A stretch of 64,000 nt of DNA from Goekera deserti (GTDB lineage Bacteria > Actinomycetota > Actinomycetes > Mycobacteriales > Geodermatophilaceae): contig NZ_JAAGWK010000009.1 in the NCBI RefSeq assembly GCF_010685995.1, positions 434,001 to 498,000 on the forward strand, given 5' to 3'. Below are positions 26,165-34,320 of this stretch, piece by piece. The position numbers and the translations under genes are program-made. The notes under the pieces are model-generated. The model saw only the letters and a list, made by a program, of their open reading frames with translations. It was not told the origin of the DNA and did no database searches. Position 1 is the first letter of the stretch; every line of letters begins with the position of its first letter.

Positions 26165-27163
26165 GTGACGACGACGGTCCGGCTGACCCAGTACGCGCAC
26201 GGCGGCGGGTGCGCCTGCAAGATCCCGCCCGGCGAGCTCGAGGCGGTCGTGGCCGGCCTGACCGGCACCGGACCCCGCGACCCGGCCACCGAGCTGGTCG
26301 TCGGGCTGGACGACGGCGACGACGCGGCCGTGGTGCGCCTGCCCGGGGGCCAGGGCCTGGTACTGACCACCGACTTCTTCACCCCGGTCGTCGACGACGC
26401 CCACACCTTCGGCCGGATCGCGGCAGCCAACGCGCTCTCCGACGTCTACGCCATGGGCGGCACCCCGGTCGTCGCGGTCAACCTGCTGGGCTGGCCGCGC
26501 GACGTGCTGCCGGCGGAGCTGGCCGCCGAGGTGCTGCGCGGCGGACTGGAGGTGGCCCAGGCGGCGGGCTGCCACGTGGGCGGCGGGCACTCCATCGACT
26601 CCCCCGAGCCCACCTACGGCATGGCGGTCACCGGGCTGGTCGACCTGGACCGGCTGATCCGCAACGACGCCGCCGAGGCCGGGACGGCGATCTCGCTGAC
26701 CAAGCCGCTGGGCGTGGGCGTGCTGAACAACCGGATGAAGGCCACCGGCGAGGTGTCCGCGGAGGCGATCGCCTCGATGACCACGCTCAACGCCGAGGCG
26801 GGCCGGGCCGCCGTGGCCGCCGGCATCCGCGCCGGCACCGACGTCACCGGCTTCGGGCTGCTGGGGCACCTCTACAAGATGGCCCGGGCCTCCGGCGTCA
26901 CCGCGGTGGTGGACGCGGCGTCGGTGCCCTACCTGACCGGCGCCCGGCAGGCCGTCGCCGCCGGGTACGTCGCCGGCGGCACCCGGCGCAACCTGGACTG
27001 GGTGCGCCCGCACACCGACCTGTCCGCGGCCAGCGAGGACGACGCCCTGCTGCTCGCCGACGCGCAGACCTCCGGCGGACTGCTGCTCGGCGGCGAGGTG
27101 CCCGGGGCGCCGGTGATCGGCGAGTTCGTGCCCCGCGGGGAGGCCGTCGTCGTCCTGCGCTGA
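26165..27163 (+). CDS. selD: Selenide, water dikinase SelD (selenophosphate synthetase)
   Basis: A 332-residue enzyme that makes selenophosphate from selenide and ATP for SelA. The catalytic region reads LTQYAHGGGCACK, with Cys16 and Lys19 matching Cys17 and Lys20 of the E. coli enzyme. In many organisms the first position is Sec, but here it is TGC, so this SelD does not itself need Sec decoding. Metal-binding segments follow (LTTDFFTPVVDD, ALSDVYAMGG), with CHVGGGHSID and TSGGLLL near the end. The GTG at 26165 gives the family N terminus TTTVRLTQY. It is on the opposite strand from selA-selB, about 4 kb from selA. Confidence 0.97.
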   Translation: MTTTVRLTQYAHGGGCACKIPPGELEAVVAGLTGTGPRDPATELVVGLDDGDDAAVVRLPGGQGLVLTTDFFTPVVDDAHTFGRIAAANALSDVYAMGGTPVVAVNLLGWPRDVLPAELAAEVLRGGLEVAQAAGCHVGGGHSIDSPEPTYGMAVTGLVDLDRLIRNDAAEAGTAISLTKPLGVGVLNNRMKATGEVSAEAIASMTTLNAEAGRAAVAAGIRAGTDVTGFGLLGHLYKMARASGVTAVVDAASVPYLTGARQAVAAGYVAGGTRRNLDWVRPHTDLSAASEDDALLLADAQTSGGLLLGGEVPGAPVIGEFVPRGEAVVVLR

Positions 27164-27165
27164 AC

Positions 27166-27196
27166 GGCCGGGCGGGGGACCCGACGCCCGGGCCGG
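27166..27196 (+). terminator. Possible terminator after selD
   Basis: CGGCCGGGCG and CGCCCGGGCCG form an imperfect GC-rich inverted repeat with a ten-base loop immediately after the selD stop and before the next promoter. There is no T-run. Confidence 0.4.
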
Positions 27197-27216
27197 GACG
27201 GCTCCGGCGGGTGTAA

Positions 27217-27222
27217 TACGGT
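27217..27222 (+). promoter_or_regulatory. -10 hexamer TACGGT, probably leaderless
   Basis: TACGGT, within TAATACGGT, ends six bases before the ATG at 27229. Confidence 0.5.
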
Positions 27223-27228
27223 CCGGCC

Positions 27229-28194
27229 ATGCTCGCAGCCTTCGTCTCCACCCCTGCCCCGAAGGACCCGCTCTCGGTGCTGGAGGTGGCGGACCGGCCC
27301 GCGCCGGAGGCCCCTGACGGCTGGACCACGATCACCGTCAAGGCCGCGTCGCTGAACCACCACGACCTGTTCAGCCTGCGCGGGGTGGGCCTGCCCGCCG
27401 AGCGGATGCCGATGATCCTCGGCTGCGACGCGGCCGGCCTCGACCCGGACGGCAACGAGGTGGTGGTGCACGCGGTGATCGCCAGCCCGGACTGGCAGGG
27501 CGACGAGACGCTGGACCCGAAGCGCTCGCTGCTGTCGGAGGTGCACCAGGGGGCGCTGGCCGAGCAGGTCGTCGTCCCGAAGCGGAACGTGCTGCCCAAG
27601 CCCGCCGAGCTCAGCTTCGCCGAGGCCGCCTGCCTGCCCACCGCGTGGCTCACCGCCTACCGGATGCTGTTCGTGAAGTCCGGGTTGCGCCCCGGGCAGA
27701 CGGTGCTGGTGCAGGGCGCCAGCGGGGGCGTGGCGACGGCGCTGATCGTGCTCGGCCGCACCGCGGGCCTGCGGGTGTGGGTGACCGGCCGCAGCGAGGA
27801 GAAGCGGGCCGCCGCCCTGGCCCTGGGCGCCGACCAGGCGTTCGAGACCGGTGCGCGGCTGCCGGCCCGGGTCGACGGCGTGATGGAGACCGTCGGGGAG
27901 GCCACCTGGTCGCACAGCATCAAGTCGCTGAAGCCCGGCGGCGTGCTGGTGACCTCCGGCGCCACCACCGGCTTCAACCCCGGCGCCGAGCTGAACCGGG
28001 TCTTCTTCACCCAGCTGTCGGTGATCGGCTCGACGATGGGCACCCGCGGTGAGCTGGAGTCGCTGGTCGAGCTGTGCCGGGTCACCGGCATCCGCCCGCA
28101 GATCGACGTCGAGCTGCCGCTGGCGCGCGCCCGCGAGGGCTTCGAGCGGATGCTCGAGGGCCGCACCGCCGGCAAGATCGTCTTCACCGTCTGA
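27229..28194 (+). CDS. Zinc-type alcohol dehydrogenase/quinone oxidoreductase family protein
   Basis: Medium-chain dehydrogenase/reductase of 321 residues. The N-terminal GroES-like domain has LNHHDLFSLRGVG and LGCDAAG. The nucleotide-binding motif is LVQGASGGVATALI (about residues 160-173), followed by VWVTGRSEEKRAAALALGAD, typical of NADPH-dependent quinone oxidoreductase-like members. The usual catalytic zinc cysteine is not seen, so it is more likely a zinc-free reductase. ATG 27229 fits the upstream TACGGT hexamer. It is monocistronic, between selD and the convergent P55 gene. Substrate unknown. Confidence 0.88.
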   Translation: MLAAFVSTPAPKDPLSVLEVADRPAPEAPDGWTTITVKAASLNHHDLFSLRGVGLPAERMPMILGCDAAGLDPDGNEVVVHAVIASPDWQGDETLDPKRSLLSEVHQGALAEQVVVPKRNVLPKPAELSFAEAACLPTAWLTAYRMLFVKSGLRPGQTVLVQGASGGVATALIVLGRTAGLRVWVTGRSEEKRAAALALGADQAFETGARLPARVDGVMETVGEATWSHSIKSLKPGGVLVTSGATTGFNPGAELNRVFFTQLSVIGSTMGTRGELESLVELCRVTGIRPQIDVELPLARAREGFERMLEGRTAGKIVFTV

Positions 28195-28213
28195 CCCCTG
28201 GCGCCCCGGGACC

Positions 28214-28239
28214 CGTCCCCCGCTCAGCGAGCGGGGACG
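28214..28239. terminator. Hairpin between convergent genes
   Basis: CGTCCCCCGCTC and GAGCGGGGACG form a stem with one bulged C and an AGC loop between the dehydrogenase and the MFS gene. The stem includes the last codons of the MFS gene, and the hairpin can work on both strands. Confidence 0.5.
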
Positions 28240-30008
28240 GCGACCGGTTGCGGTGCGGCAGCAGGCGCGCGGAGCAGGACCAGCGCGGCGACGGCGGCCA
28301 GCGCGGCGGCCACCGCGGCCCCGGCGAACACGGTGTGCAGCTGGGTGAGCACCGCGGCGCTGGTGGCCTGGTCGTAGACGGCGCAGTCGGTCGGCGAGTC
28401 CGGGCAGAGTTCGAACGGCGAGCCGATCGCGGTGACCTCGGCGGTGAACCGGCGCAGCGCGATCGCGGTGAGCAGCGAGAGCCCCACCAGCATGCCGATG
28501 GTGCGGGCGACGACGGCCAGCGCGCTGACGCTGCCGTGCACCGAGGCCGGGGTGACCGCCAGCAGCACGCTGGTCACCGGCGCGATGGCCAGGCCGAAGC
28601 CGAGCCCGGCGGCCAGCAGCGTGACGGTGGACCCCGCGCCGTCCAGCGAGCGCTCGCCCCACCCGGTCATGACGACGAAGGCCACCGTGGCCAGCAGCAT
28701 CCCGCCGGCGGCCACCAGCCGCGGGGGCACGGTCCGGCACAGCCACCCGCCGGCGACGGCGCCCACCGGCACCGCCACCAGCAGCTCCATCAGCACCAGC
28801 GCCGCACCGAGCTGGTCCCCGGGCTCGGTGGTGTTGCGGGCGAACAGCGGGATGTCGACCAGCGCCGCCACCAGCGCCACCCCGACGAACAGGTTGACCA
28901 GCAGCGCACCCCAGGCGGCGCGCGGGGTCAGTGCGTGCAGCGGGACGATCGGGTCCGCCGCCCGCCGCTCGTGCCAGGCGAAGGCGAGCGTGGCCACGGC
29001 GGCCAGCGGCAGCAGCACCGCGCCGTGCGCGACCACCTGGGTCTCCCCGTCGGCCGCGGCGAAGGCCCACACCAGGCTGCCCAGCGCCACGACGAGCAGC
29101 ACCGAGCCCAGCACGTCCACCTCGCCCGCCAGCCGGGGCAGCCCGCGCAGCGGCAGCGCCGCACGGGTGCTCTCCGGCACGGTCAGCGAGCGCACCACCA
29201 GCAGCACGGCGGCGCCGAGCACGACCAGCACCAGCGGCGTCGAGGCCGGCACCCCGTCGAGCAGCGGCAGGTAGGCCACGCCCAGGTCGACGTCGTCGAC
29301 CAGCGCGGCCGGGGCCGCCAGCTGCAGCGCGAGCGCACCGGCGGCGAGGCCACCGAGCAGCAGGCCGGCCCAGTCGGTGCGCCGGCCGGCCCGCTCCCCG
29401 GTGACCCGCAGGCCCACCGCGAGCACCGCGGCGAGCACCAGGTTCAGCCAGAAGACGGCCCGCCAGTCCGACACCGCGAGCACGGCGGCGCCGGCGAGCG
29501 GGCCCAGCACCGCGCCCGCCTCCTGCACCGCCCCGACGACGCCCAGCGGCACCGCCCGGCGCTCCGGCGGCCACCGGTCGGCGACCAGCGCCAGCGTGGC
29601 CGGCACCATGCCACCCGCGCCGATGCCCTGCAGGCCACGGCCGAGCACGACCGGCGCCAGGTCGCTCGCGGTGGCCGTGACCAGCGAACCCAGGGCGAAG
29701 AGCACCAGGCAGCCGACCAGCACGGGCACGCGGCCGCGCAGGTCGGCGAGCCGGCCGAGCAGCGGCAGGGTGGCGGTGTAGCCGAGCAGGAAGCAGCCGA
29801 CGATGGGGGTGGCGCGCTGCAGCTCGTCGACGTCGATCCCGACGCCGCTGAGGATGTCCGGGAACGCCAGGACGACGACGTAGGTGTCCGCCGCCGACAC
29901 CAGCACCGCCACCGCGGCCAGCACCACCGCGCCCAGGCCCGGGGCCCGCGGCGCCGTGCCCGCCGCGGCGGCCAGGTCAGCCGGTCGGGGGTGCGGTGAT
30001 CGTGACAT
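28224..30008 (-). CDS. MFS transporter of the P55 / DHA2 type
   Basis: A 594-residue major facilitator protein with about 14 membrane segments. The motif A-like loop is GRLADLRGRVPVLVG, motif C-like is VVGAVQEAGAVLGPLAGA, and GRGLQGIGAGGMVPATLALV is typical of the DHA2 group. Its start at ATG 30008 lies inside the 3' end of an LprG-like lipoprotein gene (32-base overlap). This pairing matches the mycobacterial lprG-Rv1410c (P55) operon, in which the lipoprotein carries triacylated lipids and the transporter exports them across the inner membrane. In mycobacteria P55 also affects drug susceptibility. The same role is inferred here. The protein is somewhat longer than mycobacterial P55. Confidence 0.9.
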   Translation of the reverse strand: MSRSPHPRPADLAAAAGTAPRAPGLGAVVLAAVAVLVSAADTYVVVLAFPDILSGVGIDVDELQRATPIVGCFLLGYTATLPLLGRLADLRGRVPVLVGCLVLFALGSLVTATASDLAPVVLGRGLQGIGAGGMVPATLALVADRWPPERRAVPLGVVGAVQEAGAVLGPLAGAAVLAVSDWRAVFWLNLVLAAVLAVGLRVTGERAGRRTDWAGLLLGGLAAGALALQLAAPAALVDDVDLGVAYLPLLDGVPASTPLVLVVLGAAVLLVVRSLTVPESTRAALPLRGLPRLAGEVDVLGSVLLVVALGSLVWAFAAADGETQVVAHGAVLLPLAAVATLAFAWHERRAADPIVPLHALTPRAAWGALLVNLFVGVALVAALVDIPLFARNTTEPGDQLGAALVLMELLVAVPVGAVAGGWLCRTVPPRLVAAGGMLLATVAFVVMTGWGERSLDGAGSTVTLLAAGLGFGLAIAPVTSVLLAVTPASVHGSVSALAVVARTIGMLVGLSLLTAIALRRFTAEVTAIGSPFELCPDSPTDCAVYDQATSAAVLTQLHTVFAGAAVAAALAAVAALVLLRAPAAAPQPVAVPAR

Positions 30009-30687
30009 CGGAGCCGTAGTCGGTGAGCTCGATGGTGTACGTGGCGTCCGTGCCGGCCTCGAAGAACGGGCCGGTCATCTGCACCCGTCGCAGCTGCCCG
30101 CTGTCGGCGACCACCGACAGCACGGCCTGCACCGGCGCGTCGGCGTCGGCGGTGGTGAGCAGCTGGTCGATCAGCTCGCCCGGCACGTCGGCCGTCACCT
30201 CGCGCACCACCTCGCCGTTGACCCGGGACTCCCCACCGAGCTGCGGGTCCTCGGCGGCGGTGAGCAACTGGGAGATGCCGGTGTCCGGGTCGATCAGGGC
30301 GCCCGGGTCCCCGAAGCCCAGGGTCGCCGGGTCGACGACGCTGAACGTCTGCGCGAAGGGCAGCTGGGCGTAGACGGTGCCGTCGATCGACACGACGTCG
30401 AGGTCGAAGGTGCCGGCGACCGACTGCACCTGCAGCGTGCCGTCGAAGGAGGACGGCCGGGCGATCGACCCGCGACCGCCGAGCACGGCCTGACCGCTGT
30501 CGGGGGCGCCCTCGCTGCTCAGCTCGAACGCCAGGCTGGGGGCGGCGTCCAGGGTGGTCTTGGCCCGGGTCAGCAGATCGGCCGCGGACTCCCCGCCGTC
30601 CTCGCCGTCGTCGCCCCCGCAGCCGGCGAGCACGCCGGCGCCGAGCAGCAGCGTGACGGCGGCGGTGACCAGTCGTCGGCCTCGCAT
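29977..30687 (-). CDS. LppX/LprAFG-family lipoprotein (LprG-like)
   Basis: A 236-residue lipoprotein. The signal peptide is RGRRLVTAAVTLLLGAGVLAGC, with the lipid-accepting Cys at residue 22-23. The mature part has the LppX_LprAFG pattern: DLLTRAKTTLDAAPSLAFELSSEG, GTLQVQSVAGTFDLDVVSIDGTVYAQLPF, and a C-terminal beta-rich stretch ending in ITAPP. Family members bind lipids in a hydrophobic pocket. ATG 30687 has GGGAGG upstream. It overlaps the P55-like transporter gene, so they act together in lipid or glycolipid export to the outer envelope. The presence of the pair outside mycolic-acid bacteria suggests that the cargo is triacylglycerol-like. Confidence 0.9.
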   Translation of the reverse strand: MRGRRLVTAAVTLLLGAGVLAGCGGDDGEDGGESAADLLTRAKTTLDAAPSLAFELSSEGAPDSGQAVLGGRGSIARPSSFDGTLQVQSVAGTFDLDVVSIDGTVYAQLPFAQTFSVVDPATLGFGDPGALIDPDTGISQLLTAAEDPQLGGESRVNGEVVREVTADVPGELIDQLLTTADADAPVQAVLSVVADSGQLRRVQMTGPFFEAGTDATYTIELTDYGSDVTITAPPTG

Positions 30688-30797
30688 GGGACCTCCCGGG
30701 ACAGGGGCCACGCGGGCCCGGACGGGGCGACGTGCCCCGGGACGGCGCCGTGCGGCGCGACGTCCGGCGCGGACAGTAGCGCGCCGGACGGTGCAGG

Positions 30798-31430
30798 TCA
30801 GCGCAGCCGGGCCGCGATCCGCTGCTCGAGCCGCGCCCGGTCCTTGACCGGCACGTACGGCAGCACCGGGGCCAGCTCGGCGACGCGGTGCTTCTGGAAC
30901 GTCGTGATCAGGAACTGCTCCCCGAGCGTGATGCCGTGGTCGGGGCGGGCGACCACCTGCACGGCGTCACCGGCCCCCAGCTCACCGGTCTCCAGCACCC
31001 GCAGGTAGGCCCCGGTCGCGCCGTGCCGGGCGAACCGCTTCACCAGGTCGGGCACGTCCCACCAGCGGGCGAAGTTGGCGCAGGGCGTGCGCGGCGCGGT
31101 CACCTCGAACAGCGCGGTGCCGATCCGCCAGCGTTCCCCCACCACCGCACCGACCAGGTCCAGGCCCTCGGTGCGCAGGTTCTCCCCGAAGCGCCCGGGC
31201 GGCAGTTCCCGGTCCAGCTCGGCCGCCCAGTGGTCGGCGTCGGCCTGGGCGTAGGCGTACACGGCCTGGCCCTCGCCGCCGTGGTGCTTCTTGTTGACCT
31301 GCACGTCGCCGTCCAGGCCGAGCTCGCCGACGGCGACCCGGCCGGCGACGGGCCGCTTGTCGATGCCGCTGGTGGCCGGTCGCTTCCCCGGCAGCGGGAG
31401 CAGCTCGCCGACCACGCAGACGGCGCTCAC
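30798..31430 (-). CDS. MOSC domain-containing protein (YiiM-like)
   Basis: A 210-residue MOSC protein, related to the C-terminal domain of molybdenum cofactor sulfurase. Features are GVAVGELGLDGDVQVNKKHHGGEGQAVYAY near the start, ENLRTEGLD, and TAPRTPCANFARWW with the conserved cysteine. YiiM-type members reduce N-hydroxylated compounds with molybdenum cofactor. The preferred start is GTG 31430, with GGGAG five bases upstream. GTG 31451, overlapping the lepA stop, is an alternative that would add seven residues. It is downstream of lepA on the same strand and probably co-transcribed with it. Confidence 0.88.
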   Translation of the reverse strand: MSAVCVVGELLPLPGKRPATSGIDKRPVAGRVAVGELGLDGDVQVNKKHHGGEGQAVYAYAQADADHWAAELDRELPPGRFGENLRTEGLDLVGAVVGERWRIGTALFEVTAPRTPCANFARWWDVPDLVKRFARHGATGAYLRVLETGELGAGDAVQVVARPDHGITLGEQFLITTFQKHRVAELAPVLPYVPVKDRARLEQRIAARLR

Positions 31431-31447
31431 GCGTGCTCCCGTGCCGC

Positions 31448-33295
31448 TCACTTCTTGGACGGCTCGGCGTTGGAGAGCGCGGCGACGAACGCCTCCTGGG
31501 GGACCTCGACGCGGCCGACCATCTTCATCCGCTTCTTGCCCTCCTTCTGCTTCTCCAGCAGCTTCCGCTTGCGGCTGATGTCACCGCCGTAGCACTTGGC
31601 CAGCACGTCCTTGCGGATGGCGCGGATGGTCTCGCGGGCGATGACCCGGGCGCCGATCGCGGCCTGGATGGGCACCTCGAACTGCTGGCGCGGGATCAGC
31701 TCGCGGAGCTTGCCGGCCATCATCACGCCGTAGGCGTAGGCCTTGTCCTTGTGCACGATCGCCGAGAAGGCGTCCACGGCCTCGCCCTGCAGCAGGATGT
31801 CCACCTTGACCAGCTGCGACTCCTGCTCGCCGGCCTCCTGGTAGTCCAGCGACGCGTAGCCGCGGGTGCGCGACTTCAGCGCGTCGAAGAAGTCGAAGAT
31901 GATCTCGCCCAGCGGCAGGGTGTAGCGCAGCTCGACCCGGGACTCGGACAGGTAGTCCATCCCGGTCAGCGCGCCGCGGCGGCCCTGGCAGAGTTCCATG
32001 ATCGCGCCGGTGTAGTCGCTGGGGGCGATCAACGTGGCCTTGACGATCGGCTCGAAGATCTTCTCCATCTTGCCGTGCGGCCAGTCGCTGGGGTTGGTGA
32101 CGACCAGCTCGGTGCCGTCCTCCATCACCACCCGGTAGACGACGTTGGGCGCGGTGGAGATCAGGCTCAGCCCACTCTCCCGCTCCAGCCGCTCGCGCAC
32201 GATCTCCAGGTGCAGCAGGCCCAGGAAACCGACCCGGAAGCCGAAGCCCAGCGCCGCCGACGTCTCCGGCTCGTAGACCAGGGCGGCGTCGTTGAGCAGC
32301 AGCTTGTCCAGCGCCTCGCGCAGCAGCGGGTACTCGCTGCCGTCGATCGGGTACAGGCCGGAGTAGACCATCGGCTTGGGGTCGCGGTAGCCGCCCAGGC
32401 TCTCGGCCGCCGCCTTGTGCTGCAGGGTGACGGTGTCCCCGACCCGGGACTGCCGGACGTCCTTCACCCCGGTGATGAAGTAGCCGACCTCCCCCACGCC
32501 GAGGGACTCCACCGGCTTGGGGTCCGGGGAGATGACGCCGATCTCCAGCAGCTCGTGGGTGACGCCGTTGGACATCATCTTGATCTTCTCGCGGCCGGAG
32601 ATCCGGCCGTCGACCACGCGGACGTAGGTGATCACGCCGCGGTAGATGTCGTAGACCGAGTCGAAGATCAGCGCCCGCGCCGGGCCGTCGGCGTCGCCGG
32701 TGGGCGCCGGGATCTTCGCCACGATCTCGTCCAGCAGCTCCGGGACGCCGACCCCGGTCTTGCCGCTGACCCGCAGCACGTCGTCGGGCTCGCAGCCGAT
32801 GATGTGCGCGATCTCCTCGGCGAACTTCTCCGGCTGCGCGGCCGGCAGGTCGATCTTGTTGAGCACCGGGATGATCGTGAGGTCGTTCTCCAGCGCCAGG
32901 TACAGGTTGGCCAGCGTCTGGGCCTCGATGCCCTGCGCGGCGTCGACCAGCAGCACCGCACCCTCGCAGGCGGCCAGCGACCGGGACACCTCGTAGGTGA
33001 AGTCGACGTGCCCCGGGGTGTCGATCATGTGCAGCACGATGCCGGCGTCGTCGGTGTCCGGCGCGGTGCGCCAGGGCAGCCGCACGTTCTGCGCCTTGAT
33101 CGTGATGCCGCGCTCGCGCTCGATGTCCATCCGGTCGAGGTACTGGGCGCGCATGTTGCGCCCCTCGACGATGCCGGTCACCTCGAGCATCCGGTCGGCC
33201 AGCGTCGACTTGCCGTGGTCGATGTGGGCGATGATGCAGAAGTTCCGGATGCGGGCCGGGTCCGTACGGGCTGGTTCAGTCACAGTGCCTGCCAT
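31448..33295 (-). CDS. lepA: Elongation factor 4 (LepA)
   Basis: A 615-residue translational GTPase that associates with stalled or assembling ribosomes. G1 is AHIDHGKST (about residues 23-31), the G2 region is RERGITIK, G3 is DTPGHVDF and G4 is NKIDLP. The EF-G-like domains III and V and the LepA-specific C-terminal domain follow, ending with [15 protein letters not shown]-type sequence. Length and motifs are normal. It starts at ATG 33295, divergent from the broken kinase gene at 33362 with only 66 bases between. Confidence 0.97.
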   Translation of the reverse strand: MAGTVTEPARTDPARIRNFCIIAHIDHGKSTLADRMLEVTGIVEGRNMRAQYLDRMDIERERGITIKAQNVRLPWRTAPDTDDAGIVLHMIDTPGHVDFTYEVSRSLAACEGAVLLVDAAQGIEAQTLANLYLALENDLTIIPVLNKIDLPAAQPEKFAEEIAHIIGCEPDDVLRVSGKTGVGVPELLDEIVAKIPAPTGDADGPARALIFDSVYDIYRGVITYVRVVDGRISGREKIKMMSNGVTHELLEIGVISPDPKPVESLGVGEVGYFITGVKDVRQSRVGDTVTLQHKAAAESLGGYRDPKPMVYSGLYPIDGSEYPLLREALDKLLLNDAALVYEPETSAALGFGFRVGFLGLLHLEIVRERLERESGLSLISTAPNVVYRVVMEDGTELVVTNPSDWPHGKMEKIFEPIVKATLIAPSDYTGAIMELCQGRRGALTGMDYLSESRVELRYTLPLGEIIFDFFDALKSRTRGYASLDYQEAGEQESQLVKVDILLQGEAVDAFSAIVHKDKAYAYGVMMAGKLRELIPRQQFEVPIQAAIGARVIARETIRAIRKDVLAKCYGGDISRKRKLLEKQKEGKKRMKMVGRVEVPQEAFVAALSNAEPSKK

Positions 33296-33361
33296 GGTCC
33301 CACGCCCGCGCGCGCGGTAAAGAGCTCGCCTCGCGGCGCGGCTCCCCGGATCCTGCTCGAC

Positions 33362-34312
33362 ATGCCCCCCGCCCTCCCCGGCAGCCCGCGCCTGCCCTAC
33401 GCCGCACTCCCGGCCGGGCTCCGTGCCGCGGTCGACGCCGCACTCGGGTCGCCGGTGACCGGCGTCTCACCCCGGCAGGGTGGCTTCTCCCCCGGCCCGG
33501 CCGCCGTGCTGACCTGCGCCGACGGCCGCCGGGCGTTCGTCAAGGCGGTCGGCACCCCGGTGAACGCCGACTCGGTGGACATCCTCCGGGCGGAGGGGCG
33601 GGTGACCGCCGCGCTGCCCGGCCGGCTGCCGGTCCCCCGGCTCCGCGACCAGGTCGAGTGGTCCGACGACGGCGGCGACTGGATCGCGCTGCTCTTCGAC
33701 GTCCAGGACGGCGCACCACCCGCCCTGCCCTGGACCACCGACCGCGCCCGGACGGCGATGCGGGCGGTCGACCGGTTCGGCCGCTCCGCCACCCCCTGCC
33801 CGGTGCCCGGACTGCGGTCGCTGGCCGAGGGCCTGGCCGGGCCGTTCGCCGGCTGGCGGGAGCTCGGCGACGCCCCGGACCTGGACCCGTGGGAGCGCGA
33901 CCGGCTGGACTGGCTGGCCGGTGCCGAGCAGCGGCTGGCCGACCGGGGTGGCCTGGAGGGCGACACCCTGGTGCACCTGGACCTGCGGGCGGACAACCTG
34001 CTGATCGCCCCGGACGGCGAACTCGTGCTCCTCGACTGAGAAAGGACCTCGTCCTCCCCACGACTCGCAAGCTCGCCGCGGGCCCCTGGACGAGGCCACG
34101 GCGGCGTGGACCCGGAGGAGCTGGTCGCCGCCAGCCCGCTGGTCTCCGCCGCCGACCCGGCCGACGTCACCGACCTGCTCGCCGGCCTGATGGGCATGTG
34201 GGCGCACCGGATGCGGCAACCGCCCCCGCCGGGGCTGCCGACGCTGCGGGCGTTCCAGCGCCGGTTCCACGACGCCTGCCTGGACTGGCTGGTGCGCCGC
34301 ACCGCCGGCTGA
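33362..34312 (+). pseudogene. Aminoglycoside phosphotransferase-like kinase, interrupted
   Basis: An APH/choline-kinase-fold gene with an internal stop. The first 225 codons are intact: GGFSPGPAAVL glycine loop, RAFVKAV lysine, and the catalytic loop LVHLDLRADNLLI followed by ELVLLD. The next codon is TGA (34037-34039), where relatives have Trp in LLDW. The following 60 bases form a palindromic element unlike the family. The same frame then resumes with VDPEELVAASPLVSAADPADVTDLLAGLMGMW and ends at 34312, the usual C terminus. The magnesium-binding segment after LLD is replaced, so readthrough would not restore a normal enzyme. The substrate family is unknown; APH-like proteins phosphorylate many small molecules. 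Confidence 0.75.
34040..34100. repeat. Palindromic element inside the broken kinase gene
   Basis: GGACCTCGTCC (34044-34054) and GGACGAGGCC (34088-34097) are inverted copies around a core containing ACTCGCAAGCTCGCCGCGGGCCCC. The sequence sits exactly where the reading frame is broken and resembles a dispersed REP-like or small non-autonomous element. No second copy was seen in the window. Confidence 0.55.
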
Positions 34313-34320
34313 CCCGCAGG

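Noticed and set aside
34037-34039. In-frame TGA in the kinase gene as a selenocysteine codon
   Set aside because: The only tRNA-Sec seen reads UAG, relatives have Trp at this place, and the following sequence is a palindromic element, so a disrupted gene is the better reading.
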